Of a stretch of DNA of 64,000 bases, positions 37,446-46,044 are shown one piece after another. The notes below the pieces were generated by a model. That model saw only the letters and a list, made by a program, of their open reading frames with translations, did no database searches and was not told where the DNA came from. The DNA is from CAWAQA01 sp963784065. GTDB taxonomy: Bacteria > Acidobacteriota > Vicinamibacteria > Vicinamibacterales > UBA2999. How positions within the stretch are numbered: position 1 is the first letter of the stretch; every line of letters starts with the position of its first letter. Location: positions 372,001 through 436,000 of the forward strand of contig CAWAQA010000002.1 of NCBI GenBank assembly GCA_963784065.1, written 5' to 3'. The position numbers were made by a program, and so were the translations under genes.

Positions 37446-37834
37446 CTGACCGTCCTGTATGACGACGTCGTCGTCGTGGCGTCGCTGCTGCGCTATCTCG
37501 GCTGGGGCAGCTGTTCGTCGGGACCATCATCGGGCTGTTCTTCGACCTGGAGCACGGCGTGTACACGGTTCTCGCCGGCCTGACGTTTTTAGTGCTGAAG
37601 TAAGTCCTGGGCGTCGTCGTCGTCACGCTGCGCGCCGTCGTCGGCTGGCTGTCGCTCGTCCTCGTCGGAGGAGGGGCTGGAATGGTCGGCACAACCCGGT
37701 TCCTGTTGGCACTCATGCTCGCCGACCCGCGGCGGGGGGCCCCTTTACTCCGAGACGGTCATGGGACGCGAGGCCCGTTTCTCCAGAGAGCGATCGTGAC
37801 GACGAGGTACCGCGGCGGCCGCTCCACACAATGA
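37446..37834 (+). CDS. small membrane protein(s), interrupted
   Basis: DVVVVASLLRYLGW and, after a one-base break, LFVGTIIGLFFDLEHG and YTVLAGLTFLVLK reach a TAA at 37601. The same frame continues VLGVVVVTLRAVVGWLSLVL and FLLALMLADP to a stop at 37832. Either two adjacent small membrane proteins or one with an internal stop. Start not certain. Confidence 0.35.
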
Positions 37835-37860
37835 GGCGATGAATCATGAAATGGGAGAGG

Positions 37861-38274
37861 TCAGTGCGCGTCCGGCCTCCCAACCCGCTCACCGCCCTCG
37901 TCAACCACAATCAACTCCACGACGTCGCTTGGCGTACCGGTGACAACCATCTGCGCGCTGAGTGCATCGAGGGCACCAAAAGCCTTCAGCACCGTGGCGT
38001 GCTCGCTGACGATGGTCACCTGCCGAGCCTGGTGCGGTCCCCAGCACTGGACGACGCCGTACAGGCCACGTCCGAGGGCGCCGAGCCCTGCTGATCGCGT
38101 GCTGGCGTAGACGCGCTCCCACCCGTCGGGGCTCAGGGCCGTTGGATACGGCCCACGCCACCATCGGCAGTCGGGCTGGTGGCACTGCTCACCGGCACCG
38201 CCACACCCCGGATGCGGCCAGGGCTGATCCGGATGATCCTCACAGACCGAGCCTGACGCGCAGCAACGCGGCAT
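37861..38274 (-). CDS. unknown protein with Cys-rich N-terminus
   Basis: 137 residues, unbroken. The first 40 hold CCASGSVCEDHPDQPW, CGGAGEQC and CRWWRG, the kind of Cys/His cluster seen in phage and element proteins of unknown role. The rest is alpha/beta (VTIVSEHATVLKAFGALD, VVELIVVDEGG). Confidence 0.5.
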   Translation of the reverse strand: MPRCCASGSVCEDHPDQPWPHPGCGGAGEQCHQPDCRWWRGPYPTALSPDGWERVYASTRSAGLGALGRGLYGVVQCWGPHQARQVTIVSEHATVLKAFGALDALSAQMVVTGTPSDVVELIVVDEGGERVGRPDAH

Positions 38275-38356
38275 CTTCGCGAATCATAGCGCCTCCAGCC
38301 CTCGCCGCTGACGTCCGTGACCCACGCTGTCAGTGGTCGCGATCTACTCTGATCGG

Positions 38357-38562
38357 ATGAACACCCCGCTGCAGCCTGGCCTTGAGGTGCTCTGCCCGCA
38401 TTGCCGACACTGGCACCGTGTCATCACTCGGCACACGGAGGGCACTCCGTACACGCGCCGAATGTTGTATGGGGTGTGCCGCAGCGCCGCGTCCTGCACC
38501 AGGACAGGCTGGGCACATCAGTCGTCATCCGGCGGGGCGAATACTTCGTGGACCAGAGGTAG
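38357..38562 (+). CDS. small zinc-binding protein with CPHCRxWH motif, frameshifted
   Basis: About 68 residues: VLCPHCRHWHRVITRH and GTPYTRRMLYG, then, after a break near 38478, VPQRRVLHQDRLGTS and GEYFVDQR. Paralogous in layout to the protein at 22867-23127. Confidence 0.45.
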
Positions 38563-39010
38563 ACGCGGTGGCCGTCGTGGACGTTGCGCTCGGGACACAT
38601 GCACAGGTAGAAGAACTGTCGCACTAGCGGCAGTAGTTGCGCTGGCGGCGGTACCACGGCAGAGCGCGGCAACTTTGACCATCCTGCCGCGTTCACAATC
38701 CTCTCGGTCGGGGTCCTGACTTTCGCCCCCGTTCTTCTGCGCTCGCGAACACGCGCTACCCGTTCCGCAGACAGGTGTTTCTTGAACAGGTCGGATCAGG
38801 GCGGGATCATCGCGGCCGCGCGGGGAGGGGGGACGCCGGGGCGTGGTGCGTGGGTCGGCGTGGACGCGGTGGAACTTCAGCCGCGGCTCGACACTCTGCA
38901 CTCGCCCCTCCTGCAGATTGATCGTGATCTGAACGCACGACGGCAACTGCAAGGCCTCGACGAGCGCCTGGGCGGCGCGCCCGGACGGACAACGGCAGCG
39001 GGGCGCGCAT
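38518..39010 (-). CDS. unknown protein, frameshifted
   Basis: The best part is AQALVEALQLPSCVQITIN then LQEGRVQSVEPRLKFH, a likely small alpha/beta domain; the start MRAPLPLSVRA joins it through one break. The C-terminal half is low in information and may lie beyond the true stop. No family recognised. Confidence 0.35.
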
Positions 39011-39273
39011 CGACTCGGGTCCCCGATGATGCGACGCCCGCGCGGCGGGGGTTAATGCGTGGCGGGCGATTCGGCCGGGAGCGCCAGTCAGCCCTGCTCG
39101 CGCAGTGGGAGATCTCGTCCCCGAACTGGTGCGGCGCGAGTTGTCTCGCGGGGGACAAGAGAAATAGCGGGGGGGAACGGCGGCTTAGGCCCGAGCATCG
39201 TAGTCCCGGCTCACACCGCCTCTCGAACGAGGCGCCGTCTGACAACTGACCGAAGTAAACTACACAGCGATTT

Positions 39274-39307
39274 GGGCTGTACAGGCGAGTCCACGCCTGT
39301 ACAGCCC
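39274..39307. promoter_or_regulatory. 14-bp inverted repeat containing two CTGTACAG palindromes
   Basis: GGGCTGTACAGGCG and its perfect complement are separated by 6 bases. Each arm contains the 8-bp palindrome CTGTACAG (39277 and 39297), exactly 20 bp apart. It lies in a gene-free stretch (39011-39407) between divergent transcription units at the edge of the replication module, which suits an operator better than a terminator. No other feature is seen in that stretch. Confidence 0.55.
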
Positions 39308-39407
39308 GACCCGTTCACTCGTTGCCGGCGAGCGAGCGAGCTGCTGCCATTCTAAGCGGGAGCCGCCGCCCTGTCGTCCCCGGCGCGATGCCGGGCGAGA
39401 GGTTCGG

Positions 39408-39709
39408 ATGAGCGGACCACGATGCCCCGTACGTCTATCACGCGTATCCGCGGATGCTCTACCGCGCGATCATGGACAGCCCCCCTTCGCCCGTTCCGAC
39501 ATACATGCGCGAGATCAACGTAGTGACGGACGGTCGGATCGTCCAGCAACAGGGCATCGTGGATACGGCGGCCCAGGAGGAACTGGCAAAGAGTGAGGGA
39601 TGGGCTCCCGAACCCGCAAGCGGCAAACGACGCGGCGAAGGCCGCATTTGAACAGCAGCAAGAGCGCGAGCGCGAAGCCACGAGAATCGCCACCAATTTG
39701 AACTCATGA
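39408..39709 (+). CDS. unknown protein, first gene of the replication module
   Basis: About 100 residues: MS, then (frame change) DHDAPYVYHAYPRMLYRAI, MREINVVTDGRIVQQQG, and after another break AANDAAKAAFEQQQERERE. The stop overlaps the next start (ATGA). The composition suggests a phage-type accessory protein. No family recognised. Confidence 0.5.
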
Positions 39710-40017
39710 AGCAGGCGACGTTGGCCGCCCTGCTTGAGACGCGCCTCCCATCACCACCGCCATCCGCAGCGCCGCAATCAGCGCCGGCACCCGTCAGTGC
39801 GCCGCTTGCTGGTGAAGCTGCATTGGCGCCAGACACTTCACCGACGCTCACGCTCAAGCAAGCCGCCGAACGCCTTGGCGTGCATCCAGACACCGTAGTG
39901 AATATGCACAAGAAAGGTGAAATCAAGCTCTTCAAAGCCGGGTCCCAGTGGCGCGCTCGTGGCTCGGAAGTCGAGCGCGTCAGACAGACCCCCGAGTTTC
40001 GGTTCCGCCTCCGATAG
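39706..40017 (+). CDS. MerR/excisionase-type helix-turn-helix protein
   Basis: 103 residues. After a Pro/Ala-rich stretch, LTLKQAAERLGVHPDTVVNM, HKKGEIKLFKAG and WRARGSEVERV form the HTH_17-type winged helix found in excisionases and small regulators. It is coupled to the preceding gene. Likely a regulator of this module. Confidence 0.75.
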   Translation: MKQATLAALLETRLPSPPPSAAPQSAPAPVSAPLAGEAALAPDTSPTLTLKQAAERLGVHPDTVVNMHKKGEIKLFKAGSQWRARGSEVERVRQTPEFRFRLR

Positions 40018-40133
40018 TCCGAGGCGGGCTGCCGAACCTCGCCGAACCCTGCCGAAACTCGCCGAAAAATTCGACAGCCCCTGCTTCCCTCGGCGACACT
40101 CTCCAGCGAGAGTTCTTCTTCCAGGAGCGGGCA

Positions 40134-40349
40134 GTGCCAGTAACGAAGCTGAAGATCGCGATCATCCGGTCGGGTCAGTCGCAACGCGCTATCGCGCGCA
40201 CTTGCGCAATTGCCGAAAACCGGTTCTCTACGATCGTAAACGGATGGGTTGAGCCTCGGGATGGGGAGCGCCTCGCCATCGCGGCCGCGCTCGGACGCCG
40301 CATCGATCAACTCTTCGATCGCGCTCAGGAACCGCGGCCAGCGGCGTAA
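40134..40349 (+). CDS. XRE-family helix-turn-helix regulator
   Basis: 71 residues from a GTG with AGGAGCGG upstream. LKIAIIRSGQSQRAIARTC and FSTIVNGWVEPRDGERLAI form the five-helix Cro/CI-like domain. A phage-type repressor or activator of the replication genes that follow. Confidence 0.75.
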   Translation: MPVTKLKIAIIRSGQSQRAIARTCAIAENRFSTIVNGWVEPRDGERLAIAAALGRRIDQLFDRAQEPRPAA

Positions 40350-40417
40350 GACGCCGCGAGCGCGGCCGCCGATGGGCGACGGCCATCGCTCAAACCGGGA
40401 GGGATGGACTCCCAGCT

Positions 40418-40582
40418 ATGATTCTCATTCTACGCACAATCGTCTTGGTTTCTGAACGACTGATCGCGGGCGCTGGTGGGAACTCAGACGTGGCGCGCCA
40501 GCCCGCGATCGCGCTCCTGCCCTCCCTCGCGGACGCGCCGACGGCCCTCGACCCGGCCGAGGCCGGCCGAGTGCGCCGATGA
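40418..40582 (+). CDS. 54-residue unknown protein coupled to the primase
   Basis: ATG 40418 to a TGA overlapping the primase start (ATGA). The N-terminus is hydrophobic (ILILRTIVLVSERLI), the rest Ala/Pro-rich. GGGAGG lies about 12 bases upstream. It may serve mainly for translational coupling. Confidence 0.45.
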   Translation: MILILRTIVLVSERLIAGAGGNSDVARQPAIALLPSLADAPTALDPAEAGRVRR

Positions 40583-42713
40583 CCAACGTCGATAAAGAGG
40601 CCGTGCGCGCGGCCAGCCGCCTCGAAGATGTAATTCCGGCGATCACCGGCGACGCGCTGACACGCCGCGGCTGCGAGTTTGTCACGCGTTGCCCTTTCAC
40701 GAGGATGCCCGCCCTTCGTTGCCGGTAACCTCACGAAGCAACGGTGGCGCTGCGATCCGTGCAGCATCGGCGGCGACGTGTTCGAGTTCGTTGAACAGGT
40801 TCAGCGCGGTGAGAGTTTCAAGGCGGCGCTGGCGTGGCTCAACGGACCGTGCCGGCCTCTCGAATGGCAACGGCCACGACGCACCAGCACCAACGCGGCA
40901 CGCGCCGTCGCCGGAGCGCGGCGCACCTCTACGTCGATGAACGAGGCGAGCCGGCTCTTCAAGGTGGTGATCGCCGGGCGACGGCCAGACGGCAAAAAGA
41001 CCGTGTGGCAGGAACGGCCAGACGGGCGCGGGGGCTGGGTGAGGGGCACCGAGGGGGCAGCGTCGCGTGATCTATCGGCTACCCGATCTCCAGGGGAAAC
41101 CGGCGGTAGTGGTGGCCGAGGGTGAAAAGGATGTGGATCGGCTTTGGGCGATCGGCATTCCCGCGACCTGCAATGTTGGAGGCGCGGGCAACTGGACCGC
41201 TAGCGACACGGTGCAGTTGAAGGACGTAGGCGTGACGCGCGTGTGCGTCATCGGCGACAACAACGACCCCGGCCGCCGACATAACCAGGTGGTGGCGCGG
41301 TCGTGTCGGGCGCACGGCTTGGACGTGCGGGCGGTGCGGTTGCCAGACGTGCCCGACAAGGGTGATGTCAGTGACTTCCTCGACGCGCACGGCGCGGCGG
41401 CAGAGAACGAGCTCAAAGCGCTGCTGCAGGCAGCGCCGCTCTGGACCGACCCCGCATCGGCCGGCTGCGATGGCGACACCGAATATCCACATCTGCCCCA
41501 CCCTGAAGTCAGGGGTGGGTATCAGCCCATGTTGACCCGTTTAGCAGATGTCGAACCGGAGCGGGTGACATGGATCTGGCCAGGGCGACTGGCCTCCGGC
41601 AAGTTGAACTTGCTCGTCGGTGACCCGGGGCTCGGCAAGAGCTACGTCACGCTCGACGTGGTGGCGCGATACACGACCGGAACAGTCTCAGCCGATGGGT
41701 TCCCAGCCTGTCCTGTCGGGACCGCCATCCTGCTCTCGGCGGAGGATGGGCTCGCCGACACCATTCGGCCGCGGTTGGATGCGTTGGGTGCGGACCCGTT
41801 ACGCGTCCATGCTGGGCCGACGGTGACCGACGGTCGGACAGTCCGAGGCATTCAGCTCGCCGACGTGACGGCCCTGGAGTCCGCGATCGTGCAGACAGGC
41901 GCCGGGCTGATCGTGATCGACCCAATCAGCGCCTACGTCGGCGACAAGGATAGCCACCGGGATTCGGAAGTGCGAGGTCTGCTGGCGCCGCTCGCGCAGC
42001 TGGCTGAACGACACCACGTCACCATCCTCGGCGTGATGCACCTATCGAAGAACTCCCAGCGAGCCGCCATCTACCGCACGATCGGCAGCATCGCGTTCGT
42101 CGGCGCGGCGCGCGTGACGCTCGCCATCACCGTCGATCCCGACCGTGAGGAGAGGCGGCTTCGATGCCTATCAAAAATAACCTGTCCGCGCCGGCCCGCG
42201 GTGCTGGCGTTCTCAATTCCTGACGGCCGGCTCAAGTGGGAGCCCAACGCGGTGACCGGAGTTGATGTTCAAGACCTGCTGCGCGGGCCCGTTTCGGATC
42301 GCGAGGAACGGCGGGAGTCTGACGAGTGGCTGCGCGACCTGCTGGCGGATGGGCCGGTGCTGGTGAAGGTGGTCGAACGGGAGGCGAGAGCAGCCGGCAT
42401 GAGCAAGAGCACGATCGATCGCGCGAAAGCCCGCCTACGGGTGCGGTCGATCCATCACGGGCAAATGGGACCGTGGTCGTGGGCGCTGCCGGAAACGGCG
42501 CCGGTGCCCGTTGGAAGGTTGTCACCAGACTCTGACATCCTTGGAGAAATTCCTAAGGATTCGTTGAAGGATGTCAAGAGCGATTCTCTGACATCCTTGA
42601 CATCCTTCCAGCCGCCTTCGATCAGATCCCGCCGCCGACGCCTTCACGTTGAAGCCGATCAACGGCACGCCGCAGCCCGCAGCGGAGCCGCTAGGGAGGA
42701 GTTCGACCTGTGA
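40579..42713 (+). CDS. primase-helicase: CHC2 zinc finger, TOPRIM and RepA-like ATPase, frameshifted
   Basis: About 711 residues. The N-terminal zinc-binding part reads FVTRCPFHEDARPSLPV and RWRCDPCSIGGDVFEFVE. The TOPRIM part shows VVVAEGEKDVDRLWAIG and VCVIGDNNDPG. The ATPase has Walker A GDPGLGKSYV, then AILLSAEDGLADTI and Walker B LIVIDPISAYVG. It should initiate replication of the excised element. Breaks near 40705, 40725 and 41070 fall between conserved parts. The last gene overlaps by 4 bases. Confidence 0.85.
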
Positions 42714-43104
42714 CGCCCACCGAGCTCCTCGCCGCCTGTGAAGTCGTCGGCATCCACCTCGAAGTCCGTGGCGACCAGCTGCATGTCGAGGCGCCGGCAG
42801 GCGTGGTCACGCCGGAGTTGCGTGAAGCTCTCGTGCAACACAAAGCAGACCTGCTGCCCCTGTTGGCGCCGGTGACGGAGTTCGTCACGCTCAAAGGCGG
42901 ACTGACGGTGCCGGTGCCGGCGCTCAAGTTGGTGTTGGACCTCGAGGCGCGCGGCCTCCGGATGTCCGTGGATGCCGGCGAGCAATTCGTGATTGAGCCG
43001 GTGGCGGCCTCACGGACGCCAATCAGGCGGGCCTCTATCGCTGGCGGCGGCACCTGGGGGCGATCGTCGGATACCGGTGTCCAGACAGCGACCTTCCACA
43101 GTGA
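42710..43104 (+). CDS. TubC-docking-like N-terminal domain protein, one frameshift
   Basis: About 131 residues. MTPTELLAACEVVGIHLEV, LHVEAPAGVVTPELREALV and HKADLLPLL match the TubC N-terminal docking fold, better known from polyketide enzymes but also seen in mobile-element proteins. Then VPVPALKLVLDLEARGLRM and, after a break near 43010, YRWRRHLGAIVGYRCP. Start overlaps the primase stop; the end overlaps the next GTG. Confidence 0.6.
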
Positions 43105-43187
43105 CGATCAATCCCTTCTTGCTGCGTGTCGCCGAAGACGGGCTCCCGCTGCTCGACTCTCGAGCGCCCGCGCAGGAGGTGCGGTGA
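43101..43187 (+). CDS. 28-residue protein between two overlapping genes
   Basis: GTG at 43101 overlaps the previous stop and the TGA at 43185 overlaps the next GTG. It reads TINPFLLRVAEDGLPLL and so on. Its tight fit in the chain of overlaps argues for real translation, perhaps for coupling only. Confidence 0.45.
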   Translation: MTINPFLLRVAEDGLPLLDSRAPAQEVR

Positions 43188-44017
43188 GCACGTCTGCCCT
43201 GAACTACGACGTGCCGCACCCGGTCCAGCGGCCGGCGTGGCCCGAATTGCTGGAGCGGGCCGCGGACATCGTGCACAGCTACGACACGCTGGTGACGCTC
43301 CGCCAACTGTTCTATCGGCTCGTGGCGGCGCTGCTGCTGCCGAACACGATGAATGCGTATAAGTCGCTGTCGAAATACACTGCCGCGGCTCGACATGCCG
43401 GTGCGTTTCCGACGCTGATGGATCGCGGCCGCACGATTCACCGGTACCAGACGTTCGCGAGTCCGATGGCCGCCACACGCTGGCTCAAGTCGATCTATCG
43501 CCGGGACCGCACGGCAGGCCAAACGGTCAGCCTCTATCTCGGCGTGGAGAAAGCCGGCATCGTGGCGCAGTTGGAGGAGTGGTTCGGCGACCTGGGCGTG
43601 CCGGTCCTGGCGCTTGGCGGCTATAGCTCCCAGACCTATGAAGCGGATGTGATGGCCGACGTGGCTGCGGCGCAGCGTCCGGCCGTGTTGCTGTACGCCG
43701 GCGATCACGATCCCAGCGGCGAGGACATCGACCGGGACTTCATCGCGAAGACCGATTGTTGGGAGGCGGTGCGACGTGTCGCACTGACGGCGGCCCAGGT
43801 CGAGCAGTATGCCCTCCCGCCGCAACCAGGGAAGGAACGCGACAGCCGCGCACGGGGGTTCGTCGAACGGTATGGTCGTCTCGTCCAAGTCGAACTCGAC
43901 GCCCTTCCGCCTGACATCCTGCGTGCGCTGTTCGCTGAGGCAATTGCGGAGTTCTGGGACGACGACGCCTATCAGGAGTCGCTAAGGGGTGAAGCGGCCG
44001 ATCGTCGCAAGCTGTGA
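43184..44017 (+). CDS. TOPRIM-fold protein of mobile elements (Spo11/TopoVI-A-like)
   Basis: 277 residues, unbroken, from a GTG with AGGAGG upstream. TLRQLFYRLVAALLLP resembles the winged-helix region and SLYLGVEKAGIVAQLEE, ALGGYSSQTYEAD and LLYAGDHDPSGEDIDRD the TOPRIM acidic residues (Glu, then Asp-x-Asp). The catalytic Tyr of true topoisomerases is not evident. Proteins of this kind occur in actinobacterial and phage-like elements with no assigned role. Its place suggests DNA processing. Confidence 0.7.
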   Translation: MSTSALNYDVPHPVQRPAWPELLERAADIVHSYDTLVTLRQLFYRLVAALLLPNTMNAYKSLSKYTAAARHAGAFPTLMDRGRTIHRYQTFASPMAATRWLKSIYRRDRTAGQTVSLYLGVEKAGIVAQLEEWFGDLGVPVLALGGYSSQTYEADVMADVAAAQRPAVLLYAGDHDPSGEDIDRDFIAKTDCWEAVRRVALTAAQVEQYALPPQPGKERDSRARGFVERYGRLVQVELDALPPDILRALFAEAIAEFWDDDAYQESLRGEAADRRKL

Positions 44018-44019
44018 CC

Positions 44020-44340
44020 ATGCTCTTTCACGCTCGGCGAGCCTATGACTTCTATCCGTGGGATACGCGCGAACTCCTGCGCCGAATCCCAGTCGGGCGG
44101 TCGGTGCTGGAGCCGTGCGAGGGCCGCGGCGCATGGCTGGCGGCGCACCCGCCCCAGGCGCTGATCGTGCTGCCGCGGATGTCGTTCACGGGCGAGGGGA
44201 AGACCGATAGCGTGACGTGCGCGTGGGTCGTGTGGGCCCGCGAGGCAGAGGGGCAGTGGATCGAGATCGTCAACAGCGGGGCCGTTCGCCCTGCGCATCA
44301 ATTCCGATCGTTGCCGTTTGTGAACGATGATGCAGAATAA
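44020..44340 (+). CDS. phage-type methyltransferase lacking its middle
   Basis: 106 residues. FYPWDTRELLRRIPVGRSVLE and PCEGRGAWLA are the SAM-binding start of phage-type DNA or small methyltransferases. IVLPRMSFTGEGKTDS and VTCAWVVWARE are its usual end. The part with the catalytic NPPY and cofactor contacts is gone, without a frame change. Probably an inactive deletion product, or a domain retained for another use. Confidence 0.6.
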   Translation: MLFHARRAYDFYPWDTRELLRRIPVGRSVLEPCEGRGAWLAAHPPQALIVLPRMSFTGEGKTDSVTCAWVVWAREAEGQWIEIVNSGAVRPAHQFRSLPFVNDDAE

Positions 44341-44350
44341 GGAGCCCCAC

Positions 44351-44629
44351 ATGGCCGCGCCGCCGCTCGCGATTGAACCCGATCAACACGCCGACACCTC
44401 GATGCCCGCGGCAAGCTCCCCTTGGTTGACGATCAAAGAAGAGGCGGCGTGGGCGCGCTGCGGGCGCCGGCAACTCTATGAAGCCGTGCATCGGGGCGAT
44501 CTGCGGGCCGTGCGCGTAGGCGGCCGCGGCGAACTCCGTTTCAAACGGGCCTGGATTGACCAGTGGCTCGAAGGTGCCCCCGCGTCGCCACGACAGCGGC
44601 CTGTGGCATCGCTACGGCCACGGCGATGA
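44351..44629 (+). CDS. excisionase-like helix-turn-helix protein
   Basis: 92 residues. GGAG precedes the ATG. WLTIKEEAAWARCGRRQLYE, AVHRGDLRAVRVGG and LRFKRAWIDQWLEG are the HTH_17/excisionase winged helix. Its stop overlaps the integrase start (ATGA), the common excisionase-integrase arrangement. Likely controls the direction of recombination. Confidence 0.8.
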   Translation: MAAPPLAIEPDQHADTSMPAASSPWLTIKEEAAWARCGRRQLYEAVHRGDLRAVRVGGRGELRFKRAWIDQWLEGAPASPRQRPVASLRPRR

Positions 44630-45882
44630 GTCCGCGATCGTATCGGCGCGACCATCTCGAAAAACGGTGCCAGCACCCCAAGACGAAGTGGGGCCGCTGT
44701 GCGTGTCCGTGGTGGTTCGCCTGCGCCGCGTTGAAGAGGCGGTATCGCTTCAGCCTGGATCGATACCTCGGACGGCACGTCGTGAGCTGGGATGAGGCGC
44801 GCGCCGAAGCCAATCTCATCTGGCTGGACATTCGAGCCGGGCGCTTTCGCGGCCCCCAGGCGCACCCGCTGGCCGCGGGCCACGGGCCGCTGTCGGTTCG
44901 CGCGTTTGCCGACTTATGGCAGGCGCGCAAGGGCGACCTGATGGTATCGGGGAAAATCCACCGTTATCGGCTCGGAACAATCTGTCGATTTGTGCGGCCC
45001 GGCACGACTCCGCCCATCACGATTGGCGAGACCGCCCTCGAGGCGCTCACGCTGCCGGATTTTGAGGCGTTCGCCGAGGCCCGCACGCACGCGGGGAAGT
45101 CGTCGGTGGCGGTCAACCACGACTTGAAGCTGTTGAGGTCGATGTGTAGTTGGGGGGTCACGAAAGGGCTGCTCGAGCGCACGCCCTTTCGCGTGGGGAA
45201 CGTCGCCGCGCTCAAGCTGGCGAAGGAGATTCCCCGGTCCCGCCGGTTTGAGACGGCTGAGGACGAAGAACGGCTGCTCGCGGCCGCCGATCCGTACATG
45301 CACGCCTTCACGGTCGCGCTGATCGATACCGCGAGCCGGCCCAGCGAAATCCGCACGTTGCAGTGGAAAAACGTGAGTCTCCCGCGACGGACCTGGGTGA
45401 TTGAGGCGCGCAAGGAAAAGACCCGAACCGAGCGATCCGGGATGCTCTCCACGCGGTTGCGGCTTCTGCTCGAGATGCGCCAGCACGATCCTGCGGGACA
45501 GCCGTGGCCTGGGGAGGCGTACGTCTTCGGCGACGAGCTGGGTCGGGTGTTGGCCTTGGCTACGATCCGGGATCGCTGGCGAACGCTCGTCGCGCGGGTC
45601 GGCCTTGAGGGCCTGCAACTGCGCGACATGCGGCACGAAGGCGCGAATCAGTACGAAGAGACCGGCACGCCCGTCTCCGACGTGTCGCAACTGCTCGGGC
45701 ACACCAGCCTGGCGACAACGTCGCGGTATCTCCGGAACAAGCGGCGGCGGATGGCGCAGCTCGCGGTCAATCGGCTCGATCAAGCCCGCGCGGAGGCCGC
45801 GCAGGCGCGGGCCCTGGCGGCGGAAGTCGAGACCACGGACGACCGACCTCCTGACAGTCCAGCGCGCTCGCGGTCACACTGA
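44626..45882 (+). CDS. int: tyrosine integrase of the element
   Basis: 418 residues. The N-terminus carries a Cys/His cluster (RCQHPKTKWGRCACPWWF), then a SAM-like core-binding domain (residues 100-200). The catalytic domain shows IDTASRPSEIRTLQW (first Arg), EARKEKTRTERS (Lys), LRDMRHEGANQ (second Arg) and LLGHTSLATTSRYLR (nucleophile Tyr). The usual His before the second Arg is replaced by Arg, a tolerated variant. It is adjacent to the attachment site in tRNA-Leu(CAG), so it should be the recombinase for this element. Confidence 0.93.
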   Translation: MSPRSYRRDHLEKRCQHPKTKWGRCACPWWFACAALKRRYRFSLDRYLGRHVVSWDEARAEANLIWLDIRAGRFRGPQAHPLAAGHGPLSVRAFADLWQARKGDLMVSGKIHRYRLGTICRFVRPGTTPPITIGETALEALTLPDFEAFAEARTHAGKSSVAVNHDLKLLRSMCSWGVTKGLLERTPFRVGNVAALKLAKEIPRSRRFETAEDEERLLAAADPYMHAFTVALIDTASRPSEIRTLQWKNVSLPRRTWVIEARKEKTRTERSGMLSTRLRLLLEMRQHDPAGQPWPGEAYVFGDELGRVLALATIRDRWRTLVARVGLEGLQLRDMRHEGANQYEETGTPVSDVSQLLGHTSLATTSRYLRNKRRRMAQLAVNRLDQARAEAAQARALAAEVETTDDRPPDSPARSRSH

Positions 45883-45982
45883 CGAACGGTGGGGATCGTG
45901 CGATGAGAGGGTTCGTTTGGGCACCAATGATCGGTGGGTCTGCCCGCGAGTGATCGCCTCAGAGTCGATCAGGATCGTGGAC

Positions 45983-46005
45983 GGAAATACCACAAAATGC
46001 CACAG
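45983..46005 (+). promoter_or_regulatory. candidate arm-type integrase binding site, right end
   Basis: GGAAATACCACA, AAAT and GCCACAG match the left-end copy at 16810-16832. It lies 40 bp inside the right repeat, between integrase stop and tRNA. Confidence 0.6.
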
Positions 46006-46044
46006 TCGAACGTTTACAGGAAAGAGCGAATCGCCGTAAGTCGT

